64,000 nucleotides of DNA from Zwartia vadi (GCF_030410375.1 NZ_JAUHHE010000011.1:62001-126000); one strand, 5' to 3'; shown: positions 32,007-41,053, counted from the first letter of the stretch. The notes: generated by a model not told the origin, from the sequence alone. Made by a program: numbers and translations.

Positions 32007-32789
32007 ATGAAGGTTCTGTTATCAGCGCTGTTTTGCAGCGTATTTGTCTCGCATGTTGCAAGCGCTCAACCTTCGCCATCCTCCTTAAGTCACTCATCGG
32101 GGCCGTCATCTGATCAATGGCGCTTTTCAGTCACCCCCTACGCTTGGGCAATCGGTATCACCGGCTCCGTCTCACACAACGGATCAAGCTTGGGGCAAGT
32201 CAAATTGACGCCTGGTGATGTATTGTCCAACCTGAAAATGGCAGCGATGCTCGTCGCAGAAGCTCGTCGCGGTCCCTATGGCATCTATCTTGACGGCATG
32301 TACGGTAATTTAGGTTCTTCTTCATCGAGGGTCGTTGGCCGTGCTGATTTGTCATCAAGTACTAATATGACCATGACAATTGCAACCCTTGCACCGACTT
32401 ACAACTTTATTAGCTCACCATCGCTGCAGCTTGATGGTTTAGTTGGAGCGAGAGTGTTGTGGCAAAACGCACGCACCTCTATCTATGCTCCGCAGATTGA
32501 TCGGTCGTTTTCTGAAAGTAGCAATCTTCAGCTCGCGGCAGGTATTGCTGGCGTGAAAGGGCGTTATAACTTCGACAATTCAAAGTATTTTGTCCCTTTT
32601 TATGTTGACGTGGGTGCGGGACAGTCCTCGAGTTTTACTTCTCAAGCCTATCTTGGCATCGGCCGTGCTTTTGATTGGGGGGATGTTTCCCTGGTAGCTA
32701 AAAATGTCTACTATCAGTTCAAGCCCAATCAAAACACGATAGATCTCAATCTATTCGGCGCTGCCATCGCAGCAACCTTTAGATTCTAA
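32007..32789 (+). CDS. probable outer-membrane beta-barrel protein
   Basis: A 260-residue exported protein; the signal peptide (MKVLLSALFCSVFVSHVASA) is clear and the ATG has a strong AGGAG. The mature chain shows alternating polar/hydrophobic strands rich in Gly, Ser and aromatic residues (WRFSVTPYAWAIGITG, GPYGIYLDGMYGNLG) and ends in Phe (ATFRF), the sorting signal of outer-membrane barrels. It resembles uncharacterised bacterial proteins of OmpW/OmpA-barrel shape, but I cannot name the family. Its stop codon abuts the convergent catC stop with no gap. Confidence 0.75.
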   Translation: MKVLLSALFCSVFVSHVASAQPSPSSLSHSSGPSSDQWRFSVTPYAWAIGITGSVSHNGSSLGQVKLTPGDVLSNLKMAAMLVAEARRGPYGIYLDGMYGNLGSSSSRVVGRADLSSSTNMTMTIATLAPTYNFISSPSLQLDGLVGARVLWQNARTSIYAPQIDRSFSESSNLQLAAGIAGVKGRYNFDNSKYFVPFYVDVGAGQSSSFTSQAYLGIGRAFDWGDVSLVAKNVYYQFKPNQNTIDLNLFGAAIAATFRF

Positions 32790-33071
32790 TTAGCGACCAA
32801 TCGTTGAAGGGTGGGTGCACAGCGCTGTGACATGAATGTCCATGTACGGAAAAAGAGGCAGCCCGCTCAGCAATCCGTGCAGCTCCTCGTTGCTTTCGAC
32901 GTCAAAAATGCTGACGTTTTTATATTCCCCGACCACGCGCCAGATATGCGCCCACTTACCCTTTTGTTGTAGATCTTGTGAGTAGGCCTTTTCTCGGGCC
33001 TTGATTTCATTGGCAACTTCCGCAGGCATATCCAGCGGAATATTGACGGTCATTTGAACCATGAAAAGCAT
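32790..33071 (-). CDS. catC: muconolactone delta-isomerase
   Basis: A 93-residue protein of the small ferredoxin-like CatC family that converts muconolactone to 3-oxoadipate enol-lactone in the catechol branch of the beta-ketoadipate pathway. The start MLFMVQMTVNIPLDMP, the middle GKWAHIWRVVGEYKNVSIFDVES and the end PLFPYMDIHVTALCTHP match CatC throughout. The ATG has an AAGGAAG ribosome site. It lies 27 bases after a tctC gene and near a CatB-type cycloisomerase gene, which supports the assignment. No catechol dioxygenase (catA) gene is in the window. Confidence 0.93.
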   Translation of the reverse strand: MLFMVQMTVNIPLDMPAEVANEIKAREKAYSQDLQQKGKWAHIWRVVGEYKNVSIFDVESNEELHGLLSGLPLFPYMDIHVTALCTHPSTIGR

Positions 33072-33098
33072 GATGCTTCCTTGTGGGTGATAAAAGGG

Positions 33099-34136
33099 TC
33101 AGTCTACCGAAATACCTGTTTCAGAAATAATTTTCTGCCATTTCGCTGTTTCTTCACCCAAATATTTTTTCAGCTCTTGTGGACTACTACCAATGTATTC
33201 AGCACCAATCGAGGCAAAGGTTTTCTGTACTTGATCTGTATTCATCGCTTGAATCATAGCGCGATTGAGTTTTTGAATAATTTCCGCTGGCGTGCCTGCC
33301 GGCGCAAAAGTCGCAAACCAAGGTGTGAGTTCATAACCGGCCATTCCGCTTTCAGCCACGGTTGGTAGATTTGGGAGCGTGGACGAACGCTTAGGCGTCG
33401 TGACTGCCAAGGCCTTTAGTTTGCCGGATTCGATATGCGGTTTTGCTGAGGTAATGCTGTCGAACATGTAATCGACTTGACCGCTAATTAGATCCGTGAC
33501 AGCGGGACCACTCCCTTTGTAAGGGACATGGAGCATGTCGAGTTTACCCATGTAAGTGAAAAGTGCGCCGGCAAGATGAATGGAGGTGCCAACGCCCGCG
33601 GATGCATAGCTATATCGACCCGGTTTATTTTTTACTTGAGCAATCACATCGTTTAGCGAATTGACATCCGAGCGACTAGCCTGAGTGACGAGAATATTAG
33701 GGACTGCGGCAAGTAGCGAAATGGGTTCAAAATCTTTAATTGGGTCATAGCTCATTTTGCGATACAGAGATGGGTTGACGGCCATCCCGTTCGCAACAAT
33801 CATAATGGTGTAACCATCAGGTTTTGCTTTCGCGACATAGCTTGCGCCAATATTGCCTCCAGCCCCTGGCTTGTTCTCTATGACAATACTCTGCCCAAGT
33901 TCCTGGCTCATCGTTCTTCCCAAGACACGGGCGATGGCATCCATTGCGCCGCCTGGTGGAAACGGTACCACCCACGTAATGGCTCTATCCGGATAGTTGT
34001 CTGCAGGGCTCTTGGCTAAACTCGGATTGCTATGCATCGCCAATGATAAACCTGCAGCAACGATTCCTAGCCTGAGGAGCCGGGTGTATTGACCGAGGGC
34101 AAATGCTTGATCTTTGATGAGGTGGCCAAGTTTCAA
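33099..34136 (-). CDS. TctC/Bug-family solute-binding protein
   Basis: A 345-residue periplasmic binding protein from a TTG start at 34136, chosen because it has an excellent AGGAG six bases upstream; a GTG start at 34184 would add 16 residues with no good ribosome site. The hydrophobic signal LLRLGIVAAGLSLAM ends near PSLAKS, and the mature protein opens with DNYPDRAITWVVPFPPGGAMD, the Bug signature. The family binds carboxylates, often aromatic or dicarboxylic acids. Being co-transcribed with catC and divergent from a LysR gene, it may bind an aromatic acid or muconate. That substrate is inference. Confidence 0.9.
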   Translation of the reverse strand: MKLGHLIKDQAFALGQYTRLLRLGIVAAGLSLAMHSNPSLAKSPADNYPDRAITWVVPFPPGGAMDAIARVLGRTMSQELGQSIVIENKPGAGGNIGASYVAKAKPDGYTIMIVANGMAVNPSLYRKMSYDPIKDFEPISLLAAVPNILVTQASRSDVNSLNDVIAQVKNKPGRYSYASAGVGTSIHLAGALFTYMGKLDMLHVPYKGSGPAVTDLISGQVDYMFDSITSAKPHIESGKLKALAVTTPKRSSTLPNLPTVAESGMAGYELTPWFATFAPAGTPAEIIQKLNRAMIQAMNTDQVQKTFASIGAEYIGSSPQELKKYLGEETAKWQKIISETGISVD

Positions 34137-34251
34137 AGTGAACTCCTGTTTTTCGGTGTCAATGTGATGGCGCAGCTGCGGCACCTTGCTGATTTATATT
34201 GATTATCGGGTTGCGGTTCTGGCTTGTCTAAGACTATATTTATTACGACTC

Positions 34252-34266
34252 ATACTTTATAGGTAT
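34252..34266. promoter_or_regulatory. LysR-type binding site candidate, ATAC-N7-GTAT
   Basis: A dyad ATAC/GTAT that contains the T-N11-A pattern ends six bases before the LysR start codon, in the divergent tctC-catC/LysR gap. A partly similar element, CATACTTTAAAAGT, lies near 36398-36411 upstream of catB. Short motifs of this kind are common by chance. Confidence 0.45.
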
Positions 34267-34271
34267 AAAAG

Positions 34272-35156
34272 ATGGAGCTCAGGCAAATCCGATATTTCCA
34301 GCGTGTTGCGACCGAATTGAGCTTCACCCGTGCGGCTAGATCTTTACATATGGCTCAGCCACCTCTGAGTCGTCAGATCAAGTTGCTGGAGGAGGAAATA
34401 GGCGTCGAACTCTTCGAAAGAGTAGGGCGTGGGATTCGACTGACAGAGGCGGGCCGTTATTTTTTAGATCAAACTGATTTAATGATCCAAAAATTATCTG
34501 AGACGATTCATGCTACGCAGCGGATTGGTAAAGGGGAAAAACGTCGGGTTGGACTTGGTTTTGTTCCCTCCGCCTTGTACGGCTATATGCCCGGCTTTAT
34601 TAGACAACTGCGAGGAATAGATTCAAATATTGATATCAGTTTGCTCGAAATGATTACCTTGCAGCAGTTTGAAGCTTTAAAAACAGGTCGCATTGATATC
34701 GGAGTCGGGAGGATTCTGCTCTCGGATCCAGAGATTGATCGACTGGTTTTATGGGAAGAGCAACTGATGGTTGCTTTGCCTAAAGAGCATGCTTTGGCTG
34801 ACTCCTCAGTGCTCAGCATTAAAAAAATTCTCTCGGAGCATGTAATTTTATATCCGGCACGCCCGAGGCCTAGCTACGCAGACCACGTGCTCGACATTTT
34901 CAGGCGAAATGGGGATCTTCCGGCGAGTATGCAAGAGGTCAATGAGCTCCAGACTGCCCTGGGGCTTGTGGCAGCAGGTGTCGGCATGGCGATTGTTCCT
35001 GAGTCCGTGCAAGGATTATTCGCCAGGGAGGTGAAGTACATCCGCCTAAGTGATTCGGGATGTACCTCTCCAATTATGCTGAGTTGGCGTAAAAACGATC
35101 AGTCTGACTTTCTCAAGTCGGCGTTGGCACTCGCCAAAAAGGCCATGGCAAAATAA
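34272..35156 (+). CDS. LysR-family regulator (CatR/BenM-like)
   Basis: A 294-residue transcription factor with an N-terminal winged helix-turn-helix (MELRQIRYFQRVATELSFTRAA, then LHMAQPPLSRQIKLLEEEIG) and a C-terminal inducer-binding domain. The start resembles CatR, CatM and BenM, the muconate-sensing activators of catechol degradation, and its neighbours are catC and a catB-like gene. It is divergent from tctC-catC and likely controls that unit, probably also catB. Muconate as inducer is inferred from this context. Confidence 0.9.
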   Translation: MELRQIRYFQRVATELSFTRAARSLHMAQPPLSRQIKLLEEEIGVELFERVGRGIRLTEAGRYFLDQTDLMIQKLSETIHATQRIGKGEKRRVGLGFVPSALYGYMPGFIRQLRGIDSNIDISLLEMITLQQFEALKTGRIDIGVGRILLSDPEIDRLVLWEEQLMVALPKEHALADSSVLSIKKILSEHVILYPARPRPSYADHVLDIFRRNGDLPASMQEVNELQTALGLVAAGVGMAIVPESVQGLFAREVKYIRLSDSGCTSPIMLSWRKNDQSDFLKSALALAKKAMAK

Positions 35157-35184
35157 TCATGCGCTGATGCACTGCGCATTGACC

Positions 35185-36306
35185 TCAATGTTTTCGGGAA
35201 TAGTGACGGACTTTCTCTTCGTCGAGCACAATACCCAAGCCTGGGCCGTCAGGGATCTTAAGCGTAAAGTTGCTGTAGTCCAGAGGCTCGGCCAAGATGC
35301 TATCTTTCATCAACAATGGCCCGAATATTTCAGATCCCCAATCAAGATGATTGACTGTGCCAAAAAGGTGAGCGGATGCGATGGTTGAAATTGGTCCTTC
35401 CAGCATGGTGCCACCGTAAATTTCAATGCCAGCTGCCTGTGCAATGCCGATGAGATCTTGAGCGGCTCGCAGACCGCCAGCTTGTTCAATTTTGATCGCG
35501 AAAATATTTGCGCAGCGATTTGCCGCCAGTGCGTAACCATCTTCACGTCCCTTGAGTGCCTCATCCGCCATGATTGGCAGAACCCCCAAATTTGCAAGGC
35601 GTGCCATGCCCTGGTGGTTTTTTTCATGGAGTGGTTGTTCAATCAGATCGATACCCGCATCTGCGAGGGGTCGCAACATTTGAATCGCTTGACTCTCAGT
35701 CCATCCCTGATTGACATCGATTCGAACGCTGATGTCTTGTCCCAGCGCCCGCTTAATAGCCGATATATGTCGCAGATCATCTTTTGTAGAACGCAGCCCC
35801 ACTTTTAATTTGAAAAAATTATGGCGTTTTAAATCAAGCATCATTTGTGCTTCGTCAATGTCACGCTGAGTATCTCCGCTGGCAAGCGTCCAGGCCACAC
35901 CAATTTCTTTATGGATATTTCCACCCAGCAATGTCCCAATAGAGACACCTAATTTTTTTCCCAAGGCATCGTATATGGCTGTTTCGATCGCACTTTTTGC
36001 GAATCGATTTCCTTTAATCGCTTTTTTAATGCGCGCCATGATTGCAGAGGGACTCTTGACTGTCTGACCAATCAACAGGGGCGTAAAGTAATGATCGATG
36101 TTTGCCTTGATGCTCTCCGGGCTTTCTCCGCCGTAATTTAAACCACCGATGGTCGTGGCCTCACCGATTCCTTCTATTCCTTCAGCGGTTCTCACCCGCA
36201 CAAGAACCATGCTCTGATGCTCCATCACGGAAACCGATAATTTATGGGGTCGAATGGTTGGTATGTCTAGAATGTGGGTTGAGACTTCTGTGATGGCAGC
36301 TTGCAT
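35185..36306 (-). CDS. catB: muconate cycloisomerase (CatB-like, enolase superfamily)
   Basis: An enolase-superfamily enzyme of 373 residues from the ATG at 36306; a TTG at 36327 is the alternative start, and neither has a clear ribosome site. The N-terminal cap has the CatB-like TTIGGLNYGGESPESI. The barrel shows the KLKVG lysine motif, metal ligands in RIDVNQGW, IEQPLHE and MADEAL, and the later lysine in AIKIEQAGG. CatB turns cis,cis-muconate into muconolactone, the substrate of CatC, which is encoded 2 kb away. Dipeptide epimerases and other members share these motifs, but the context favours muconate cycloisomerase. Confidence 0.88.
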   Translation of the reverse strand: MQAAITEVSTHILDIPTIRPHKLSVSVMEHQSMVLVRVRTAEGIEGIGEATTIGGLNYGGESPESIKANIDHYFTPLLIGQTVKSPSAIMARIKKAIKGNRFAKSAIETAIYDALGKKLGVSIGTLLGGNIHKEIGVAWTLASGDTQRDIDEAQMMLDLKRHNFFKLKVGLRSTKDDLRHISAIKRALGQDISVRIDVNQGWTESQAIQMLRPLADAGIDLIEQPLHEKNHQGMARLANLGVLPIMADEALKGREDGYALAANRCANIFAIKIEQAGGLRAAQDLIGIAQAAGIEIYGGTMLEGPISTIASAHLFGTVNHLDWGSEIFGPLLMKDSILAEPLDYSNFTLKIPDGPGLGIVLDEEKVRHYSRKH

Positions 36307-36445
36307 AAGTTTTGAGTCCAGCTTCAATATGTGAATTCACTTGTTTGAGTATAGGAATTTGGTTGCTCCGGGTCTAATACGATTAAAGTCCTAATCCATA
36401 CTTTAAAAGTCTGACTATCTAGTGGGGGTGCTCGTGTTTAAACCG

Positions 36446-37615
36446 ATGTCGATGCCATGCGTTTCTAAAATAGCGTCTCTTATTCTGTTACTGGCGCTAG
36501 TGCCATTCGCGGCCGTTGATGCGCAATCTCAATCTGTTTCCCGCGCCTCTCCTGTCACCATTGAATCCGAAAAGCAGTCTTTTAGGGTGTTCACATTGGT
36601 ACAGGGTTTGGAAAACCCCTGGTCGATGGCTTTTTTACCCGACGGACGTGTGCTGGTCACCGAACGCTCCGGACGGATGCGTCTGATCACCAAAAAATTT
36701 GAGTTGGATCCAATCCCCATTTCCGGATTGCCGGAAATCGAGTCGCGCGGTCAGGGCGGGCTGTTCGATGTGGTTTTGCATCCAGACTATGAAAAAAATG
36801 GCTGGGTCTATTGGGCATACAACGCACCGGGGGCTGGAGGCTGGGGGACCGCTTTGGCGAGAGGGCGGCTGCAAGATCATCGTATGACAGATGTGCAAGT
36901 GTTGTTCAGCATGGAGCCTAAGACGCGCAGCGGACAGCATTTTGGTGGCAGGATCGCTTTTGATCAGGCAGGCATGCTTTATTTGACGTTGGGAGACAGA
37001 GGGGACAAAGAAAGAGCGCAAGCGCAAAATGATCATGCCGGTTCTGTCATTCGTCTGCACGACGATGGTCGTCTGCCAAGCGACAACCCCTTCATTCATC
37101 TAAATAGTGTCAAGCCAGAGAAGTGGACTTTAGGGAATCGCAACATTCAGGGCATCTCCATACATCCGCAAACCCAGGAGGTTTGGACGCACGAGCATGG
37201 TCCCCAGGGGGGAGATGAAATCAATGTCGTACGCGCTGGTCGAAATTATGGATGGCCTGTGATCACGCATGGTGTGAATTATGGATTGGGGACGAAGATT
37301 GGCGAAGGAAAAATAAAAGACGGAATGGAGCAACCCGTTTATGTGTGGGTACCCTCAATCGCGCCGTCCGGGATGGTTTTTGTGAAAGGTCAACACTTTG
37401 CCAATTGGAACGGTGATCTGTTGATTGGGGCCTTGCGTGACCAGAGTTTGATCCGGTTGGAGTTAAAGGGCAATAGGATTGTTCACGAAGAACGTTTATT
37501 AAAGGGACAGGTGGGACGCATTCGCGATGTAAGAATGGGTCCTGATGGCTTGATCTACCTGTTGACCGATTCCACAGACGGTGCGCTGCTCAGGCTCGAG
37601 CCCAGTTCTCTTTGA
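36446..37615 (+). CDS. PQQ-dependent soluble sugar dehydrogenase (Asd/YliI-like)
   Basis: A periplasmic beta-propeller quinoprotein that oxidises aldoses. From the ATG at 36446 there are 389 residues, with a signal peptide ending near AVDAQSQ; GTG codons at 36422 and 36434 are alternative starts, the latter with GGGGG just upstream. Family motifs are clear: GLENPWSMAFLPDGRVLVTERSGR at the start of the propeller (in two parts), then HEHGPQGGDEINVV and AGRNYGWPVITHGVNY. The PQQ cofactor must come from elsewhere, as no pqq genes are in the window. It is divergent from catB and converges on a LysR gene four bases away. Confidence 0.9.
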   Translation: MSMPCVSKIASLILLLALVPFAAVDAQSQSVSRASPVTIESEKQSFRVFTLVQGLENPWSMAFLPDGRVLVTERSGRMRLITKKFELDPIPISGLPEIESRGQGGLFDVVLHPDYEKNGWVYWAYNAPGAGGWGTALARGRLQDHRMTDVQVLFSMEPKTRSGQHFGGRIAFDQAGMLYLTLGDRGDKERAQAQNDHAGSVIRLHDDGRLPSDNPFIHLNSVKPEKWTLGNRNIQGISIHPQTQEVWTHEHGPQGGDEINVVRAGRNYGWPVITHGVNYGLGTKIGEGKIKDGMEQPVYVWVPSIAPSGMVFVKGQHFANWNGDLLIGALRDQSLIRLELKGNRIVHEERLLKGQVGRIRDVRMGPDGLIYLLTDSTDGALLRLEPSSL

Positions 37616-37619
37616 TTGG

Positions 37620-38570
37620 TCAGTCGCTGGACATCAATGCCTGACGTGTGTGCGAATGCTCAAGTTTTCCCAGCCACCATTGGAGCGCCCGACCACGCGC
37701 ATTTGTCGCAGTTTTTCTCCAGGCATAGCTTGCGTGGATTTGTCTTTCAGGTCGTTCGACTCGTTTAGCCACAAGACGGCCTGTTTCAACGTAGGGCTGT
37801 GCAAGTCCTTCAGGTAAGAATCCACAACCTAATCCCCTTAGCTGCGCGTCGAGCTTGCTATGCATTGTTGAGACAGTAAACACATCCTGCCCCGCAATTA
37901 AACCTATTGATATGCCTTCGCCTCGCTGTACAGAGTCAGCCGCAGCGACCAGACGGTACTGCCTGATCAGATCGTCACTCAAGGGTTCGGCCTGTTTTGC
38001 CAAAGGGTGATGGGGGGCTACAGCAAATACAAAACGTTGAATACCAAGAGGTTTTATCTGTAAGCCCGTTGTGGCCCCAGCTTCCGCGACGACACCTAGA
38101 GACAAATCTGCCTGACCAGAGGTCAAGGCCTCAAGTGTTCCTGATAGGGTCTCGGTCCGGATCCGTAGGCGAGTAGGTGGTTCAAGCGCCAGAAACTCAG
38201 CGCATAGCTCCATGACAGTTCCATGATGAATGATGCTGTCAATGGCAATTGTGAACTGAGGCTCCCAACCGGTAGCGACTCGCTTGACTCGATTGGCGAC
38301 GGCATCGACATCATTCAGTACTCGCTGTCCTTCTCTGATCAGTTCAGTGCCAGCTTCTGTCAGTCGGGCCTGTCTTGACTTGCGGTCAAACAGTAGAACG
38401 TCCAGCGCCTCTTCAATCTGTCGAACACGATAGGTCAGTGCACTCGGGACCATCCCGGATGCGCGTGCAGCCGAGGCAAAACTGCCAGACTCGGCTATGC
38501 GGATCAGCATTTCAAGCGCCTCAGGGGTGAGTACTTGACGCGCAGTGGGTTTATTTTGTTTTTTCATCAT
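37620..38570 (-). CDS. LysR-family transcriptional regulator
   Basis: A 316-residue regulator from the ATG at 38570, with helix-turn-helix residues LEMLIRIAESGSFASAARAS and VPSALTYRVRQIEEAL and a ligand-binding domain. The TYRVRQIE-type recognition helix is like that of YhaJ-group LysR proteins, which sit divergently from pirin-family yhaK in Escherichia coli. Here the divergent gene is also a pirin, so it probably controls pirin and perhaps azoR. A TTG at 38582 is a possible longer start, but it would fall inside the palindrome described at 38576. Confidence 0.9.
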   Translation of the reverse strand: MMKKQNKPTARQVLTPEALEMLIRIAESGSFASAARASGMVPSALTYRVRQIEEALDVLLFDRKSRQARLTEAGTELIREGQRVLNDVDAVANRVKRVATGWEPQFTIAIDSIIHHGTVMELCAEFLALEPPTRLRIRTETLSGTLEALTSGQADLSLGVVAEAGATTGLQIKPLGIQRFVFAVAPHHPLAKQAEPLSDDLIRQYRLVAAADSVQRGEGISIGLIAGQDVFTVSTMHSKLDAQLRGLGCGFLPEGLAQPYVETGRLVAKRVERPERQIHASYAWRKTATNARGRALQWWLGKLEHSHTRQALMSSD

Positions 38571-38575
38571 TTGAC

Positions 38576-38594
38576 CATTCAATATTTTTGAATG
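38576..38594. promoter_or_regulatory. LysR-type operator CATTCA-N7-TGAATG
   Basis: A perfect 6-base dyad with a seven-base AT-rich spacer contains the T-N11-A core. It begins five bases upstream of the LysR ATG, in the divergent gap to the pirin gene. A second dyad, ATCAA-N6-TTGAT, is at 38600-38615. Two adjacent dyads fit the recognition and activation sites usual for this regulator family. Confidence 0.6.
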
Positions 38595-38709
38595 ATGCCA
38601 TCAAATGACATTGATCGTAAATAGGCTTTTAAAAACTAAAGTTTTGTTTATTCCGTTGGCGCTTCAAATACATGATTCGCCGAAACACTTTAATTTAGGA
38701 GCCCAGAGC

Positions 38710-39411
38710 ATGTTAATTCTTCGCACTTCGCAAGAACGCGGCTACGCCGATCACGGCTGGCTCAAAAGCCACCATTCTTTTTCATTCGCCGGTTATTACG
38801 ATCCCGAGCAGATGGGCTGGGGAAATTTGCGTGTGATCAATGAGGATCGCATCGCCCCTGGCACCGGGTTTGGTAGCCACGGGCACAGGGATATGGAAAT
38901 TATTAGTTACGTACTCTCAGGCTCACTCGCGCACAAGGACAGTATTGGCAATGGTACCTCCATCCCGCCTGGCGACGTTCAGCGCATGAGTGCAGGTCGA
39001 GGTGTGGTGCATAGCGAATTCAATCATGCGCCAGACGACGTGACACATTTTTTTCAGATCTGGATTGAACCTAATCAGAAAGGTATCGAACCCGGGTATG
39101 AGCAAAAAACATTCGGTGAGAGTGAAAAAAGGGGCGCCCTGAGGCTAGTTGCTTCGCCAGATGGTGCGAATGGTTCACTAAAAATCCATGCGGATGCCTC
39201 GATGTATGCCGGTTTAATGAGCGGTCAGGAGTCCATCAGCATGGCACTTGATCCCAGCCGGAAAGCATACGTTCATCTGGTGCGCGGCCACCTCTTGGTC
39301 AACGGTCAACCTTTACATGCAGGCGATGCTGTAAAGATATCAGACGAGAGTGAGTTAACGCTGACCGAGGGTGTCGATGCAGAGGTTTTAGTTTTTGATC
39401 TTAGCGCTTAA
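38710..39411 (+). CDS. pirin family protein (YhaK-like)
   Basis: A 233-residue bicupin of the pirin family, from the ATG at 38710 with an AGGAG ribosome site; upstream in-frame starts lack support. The N-terminal cupin has RGYADHGWLKSHHSFSF and the metal ligands in GFGSHGHRDMEIISYVLSG and VVHSEFNH. Bacterial pirins of this type have been described as quercetinases or redox-responsive proteins, but most have no proven role. The divergent LysR and following azoreductase suggest an answer to quinone or electrophile stress, as in the yhaJ-yhaK pair. Confidence 0.9.
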   Translation: MLILRTSQERGYADHGWLKSHHSFSFAGYYDPEQMGWGNLRVINEDRIAPGTGFGSHGHRDMEIISYVLSGSLAHKDSIGNGTSIPPGDVQRMSAGRGVVHSEFNHAPDDVTHFFQIWIEPNQKGIEPGYEQKTFGESEKRGALRLVASPDGANGSLKIHADASMYAGLMSGQESISMALDPSRKAYVHLVRGHLLVNGQPLHAGDAVKISDESELTLTEGVDAEVLVFDLSA

Positions 39412-39476
39412 CAAATTAGCACAATCAATTATTACTCAATGTTTATTAAGAAATTTTATTTCAGGAATTCACCAAT

Positions 39477-40076
39477 ATGAAGATTTTACAAGTCAATAGT
39501 GCAGCCCGATCAGTGGGCGCAAATTCAACACAAATCGCGAATGCAGTCACAGCTCGTCTCGTGACCAAGCACCCTGAAGCAATCGTAGAGGTGCTTGATT
39601 TGGCCATTACGCCTCATCCGGCGCTTGACCAAGAGGCCCTTGGTGCACTCTTTACAGCTTCCGAAGAGCGAACTCAAGCCCAGCAATCACGCATCGATTT
39701 AGATAACGCTTTGATTGCGCAAGTTCAAGCAGCAGATATGTTGGTAATTGGCGTGCCAATGTATAACTTTACGATTTCCAGTCAGCTAAAAAACTGGATT
39801 GATGCCATTGCAAAGGCAGGCGTGACGTTTCGCTACACCGACACTGGTCCAGAGGGGCTGTTAACCGGCAAAAAAGTATATGTCGCTCTTGCCCGTGGCG
39901 GTATTTATCGCGACACACCTAACGATCATCAAGTTCCTTATTTGAAAATGATTTTGGGTTTTCTTGGGATGACAGATGTTTCGTTCATCTATGCGGAGGG
40001 TTTTGCCATGGGTGCCGAACATACAGAGCAAGCATTGTCTTCGGCCCATGCGCAAATTCATGCGTTGCTTGGCTAG
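39477..40076 (+). CDS. azoR: FMN-dependent NADH:quinone/azo reductase
   Basis: A 199-residue flavodoxin-like enzyme. The FMN-binding N-terminus is [18 protein letters not shown], and the [27 protein letters not shown] stretch is the family signature (in two parts). It reduces quinones by two electrons and cleaves azo dyes, protecting from thiol and quinone stress. An AGGAATT ribosome site precedes the ATG. It lies 65 bases after the pirin gene in the same direction and ends at a strong terminator, so the two probably form one unit. Confidence 0.93.
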   Translation: MKILQVNSAARSVGANSTQIANAVTARLVTKHPEAIVEVLDLAITPHPALDQEALGALFTASEERTQAQQSRIDLDNALIAQVQAADMLVIGVPMYNFTISSQLKNWIDAIAKAGVTFRYTDTGPEGLLTGKKVYVALARGGIYRDTPNDHQVPYLKMILGFLGMTDVSFIYAEGFAMGAEHTEQALSSAHAQIHALLG

Positions 40077-40082
40077 GATCAG

Positions 40083-40133
40083 ATCTTGAACGCTTCGGCA
40101 GCGATATACTGCCAAGGCGTTTAAGATTTTTTT
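40083..40133 (+). terminator. rho-independent terminator after azoR
   Basis: A long stem pairs ATCTTGAACGC with GCGTTTAAGAT (one G-T pair), continues through an inner GGCAG/CTGCC helix with one internal mismatch, and is followed by seven T at 40127-40133. It closes the pirin-azoR unit, 14 bases before the next start. Confidence 0.88.
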
Positions 40134-40147
40134 GAGCCGGGTGGGCA

Positions 40148-41053
40148 ATGAGTAGACTCAATGAATGTATCAATCGCTATGGCAACAATCAGTATGTGCA
40201 GTTTGAAGAAACACAAAACGGTATCGTTCTTTTAAAGATTGATCATCCATTAGCGTCCGCAACCATCAGTATCGATGGTGGGCAGGTTTTATCATGGCAT
40301 CCCAAGTCACAACAAGTACCGGTGCTATGGGGAACGCAGACTCAACACTGGCTCAAAGGTCGTGCAATACGAGCGGGTGTACCCGTCTGCTGGCCTTGGT
40401 TCGGTGCCCATCCGACTGACAATACGTTGCCATCGCACGGCTATGCCAGACTATGTCCATGGGAACTGACAGACATTTCAACAAATTCTTCGGATACGCT
40501 CGAAATCTATTTGAGCATGCTTCCCGTGCATGAGTTTGCGTTGTCTCTCCCGTTCGCTGCTAGTCTGACTGCCCAAATCACTGTTGGCGAATCTTTATCG
40601 ATCTCGCTTATGACTGAAAACACTGGTGAGCAATCCATCAAGTTGACTGAAGCGCTCCACGCTTATTTTTTTGTGAGCGATATTGCCTCTATCCAAATTG
40701 AGGGTTTGGAGGGTTGCGAATATATTGATTTGATTGATCACAATCGGTCTAAAACACAACAAGGTTTAGTTTCTTTCTCAGGCGAAACAGGTCGGGTCTA
40801 TCAAAATACGACAAATGATTGCCTGATCCGCGACATGGCTTTAAACAGATCAATCAGAATCCAAAAAAACGGCAGCCTAAGTACGGTGGTATGGAACCCT
40901 TGGCTCGAGACAGCTAAAAAAATGGACGACCTTGGTCCTTCGGCTTGGAGAGAAATGGTGTGTCTTGAAAGTGCAAATGCATTGGATTGTGCGATGACGC
41001 TCGAAGCAGGGGCACAACATACCCTTGCAGTCAGATACTCGGTTGAAGCATGA
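40148..41053 (+). CDS. D-hexose-6-phosphate mutarotase (aldose 1-epimerase family)
   Basis: A 301-residue beta-sandwich protein of the YeaD/galactose-mutarotase-like family. It speeds the interconversion of alpha and beta anomers of glucose-6-phosphate and related sugars. Family features are RAGVPVCWPWFG, LPSHGYARLCPWEL with the catalytic His, LTEALHAYFFVSDI, and the final VVWNPWLETAKKM followed by EMVCLESAN. It overlaps dtd by four bases (ATGA), so the two are coupled, although their functions are unrelated. No clear ribosome site precedes the ATG, which lies just after the azoR terminator. Confidence 0.9.
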   Translation: MSRLNECINRYGNNQYVQFEETQNGIVLLKIDHPLASATISIDGGQVLSWHPKSQQVPVLWGTQTQHWLKGRAIRAGVPVCWPWFGAHPTDNTLPSHGYARLCPWELTDISTNSSDTLEIYLSMLPVHEFALSLPFAASLTAQITVGESLSISLMTENTGEQSIKLTEALHAYFFVSDIASIQIEGLEGCEYIDLIDHNRSKTQQGLVSFSGETGRVYQNTTNDCLIRDMALNRSIRIQKNGSLSTVVWNPWLETAKKMDDLGPSAWREMVCLESANALDCAMTLEAGAQHTLAVRYSVEA

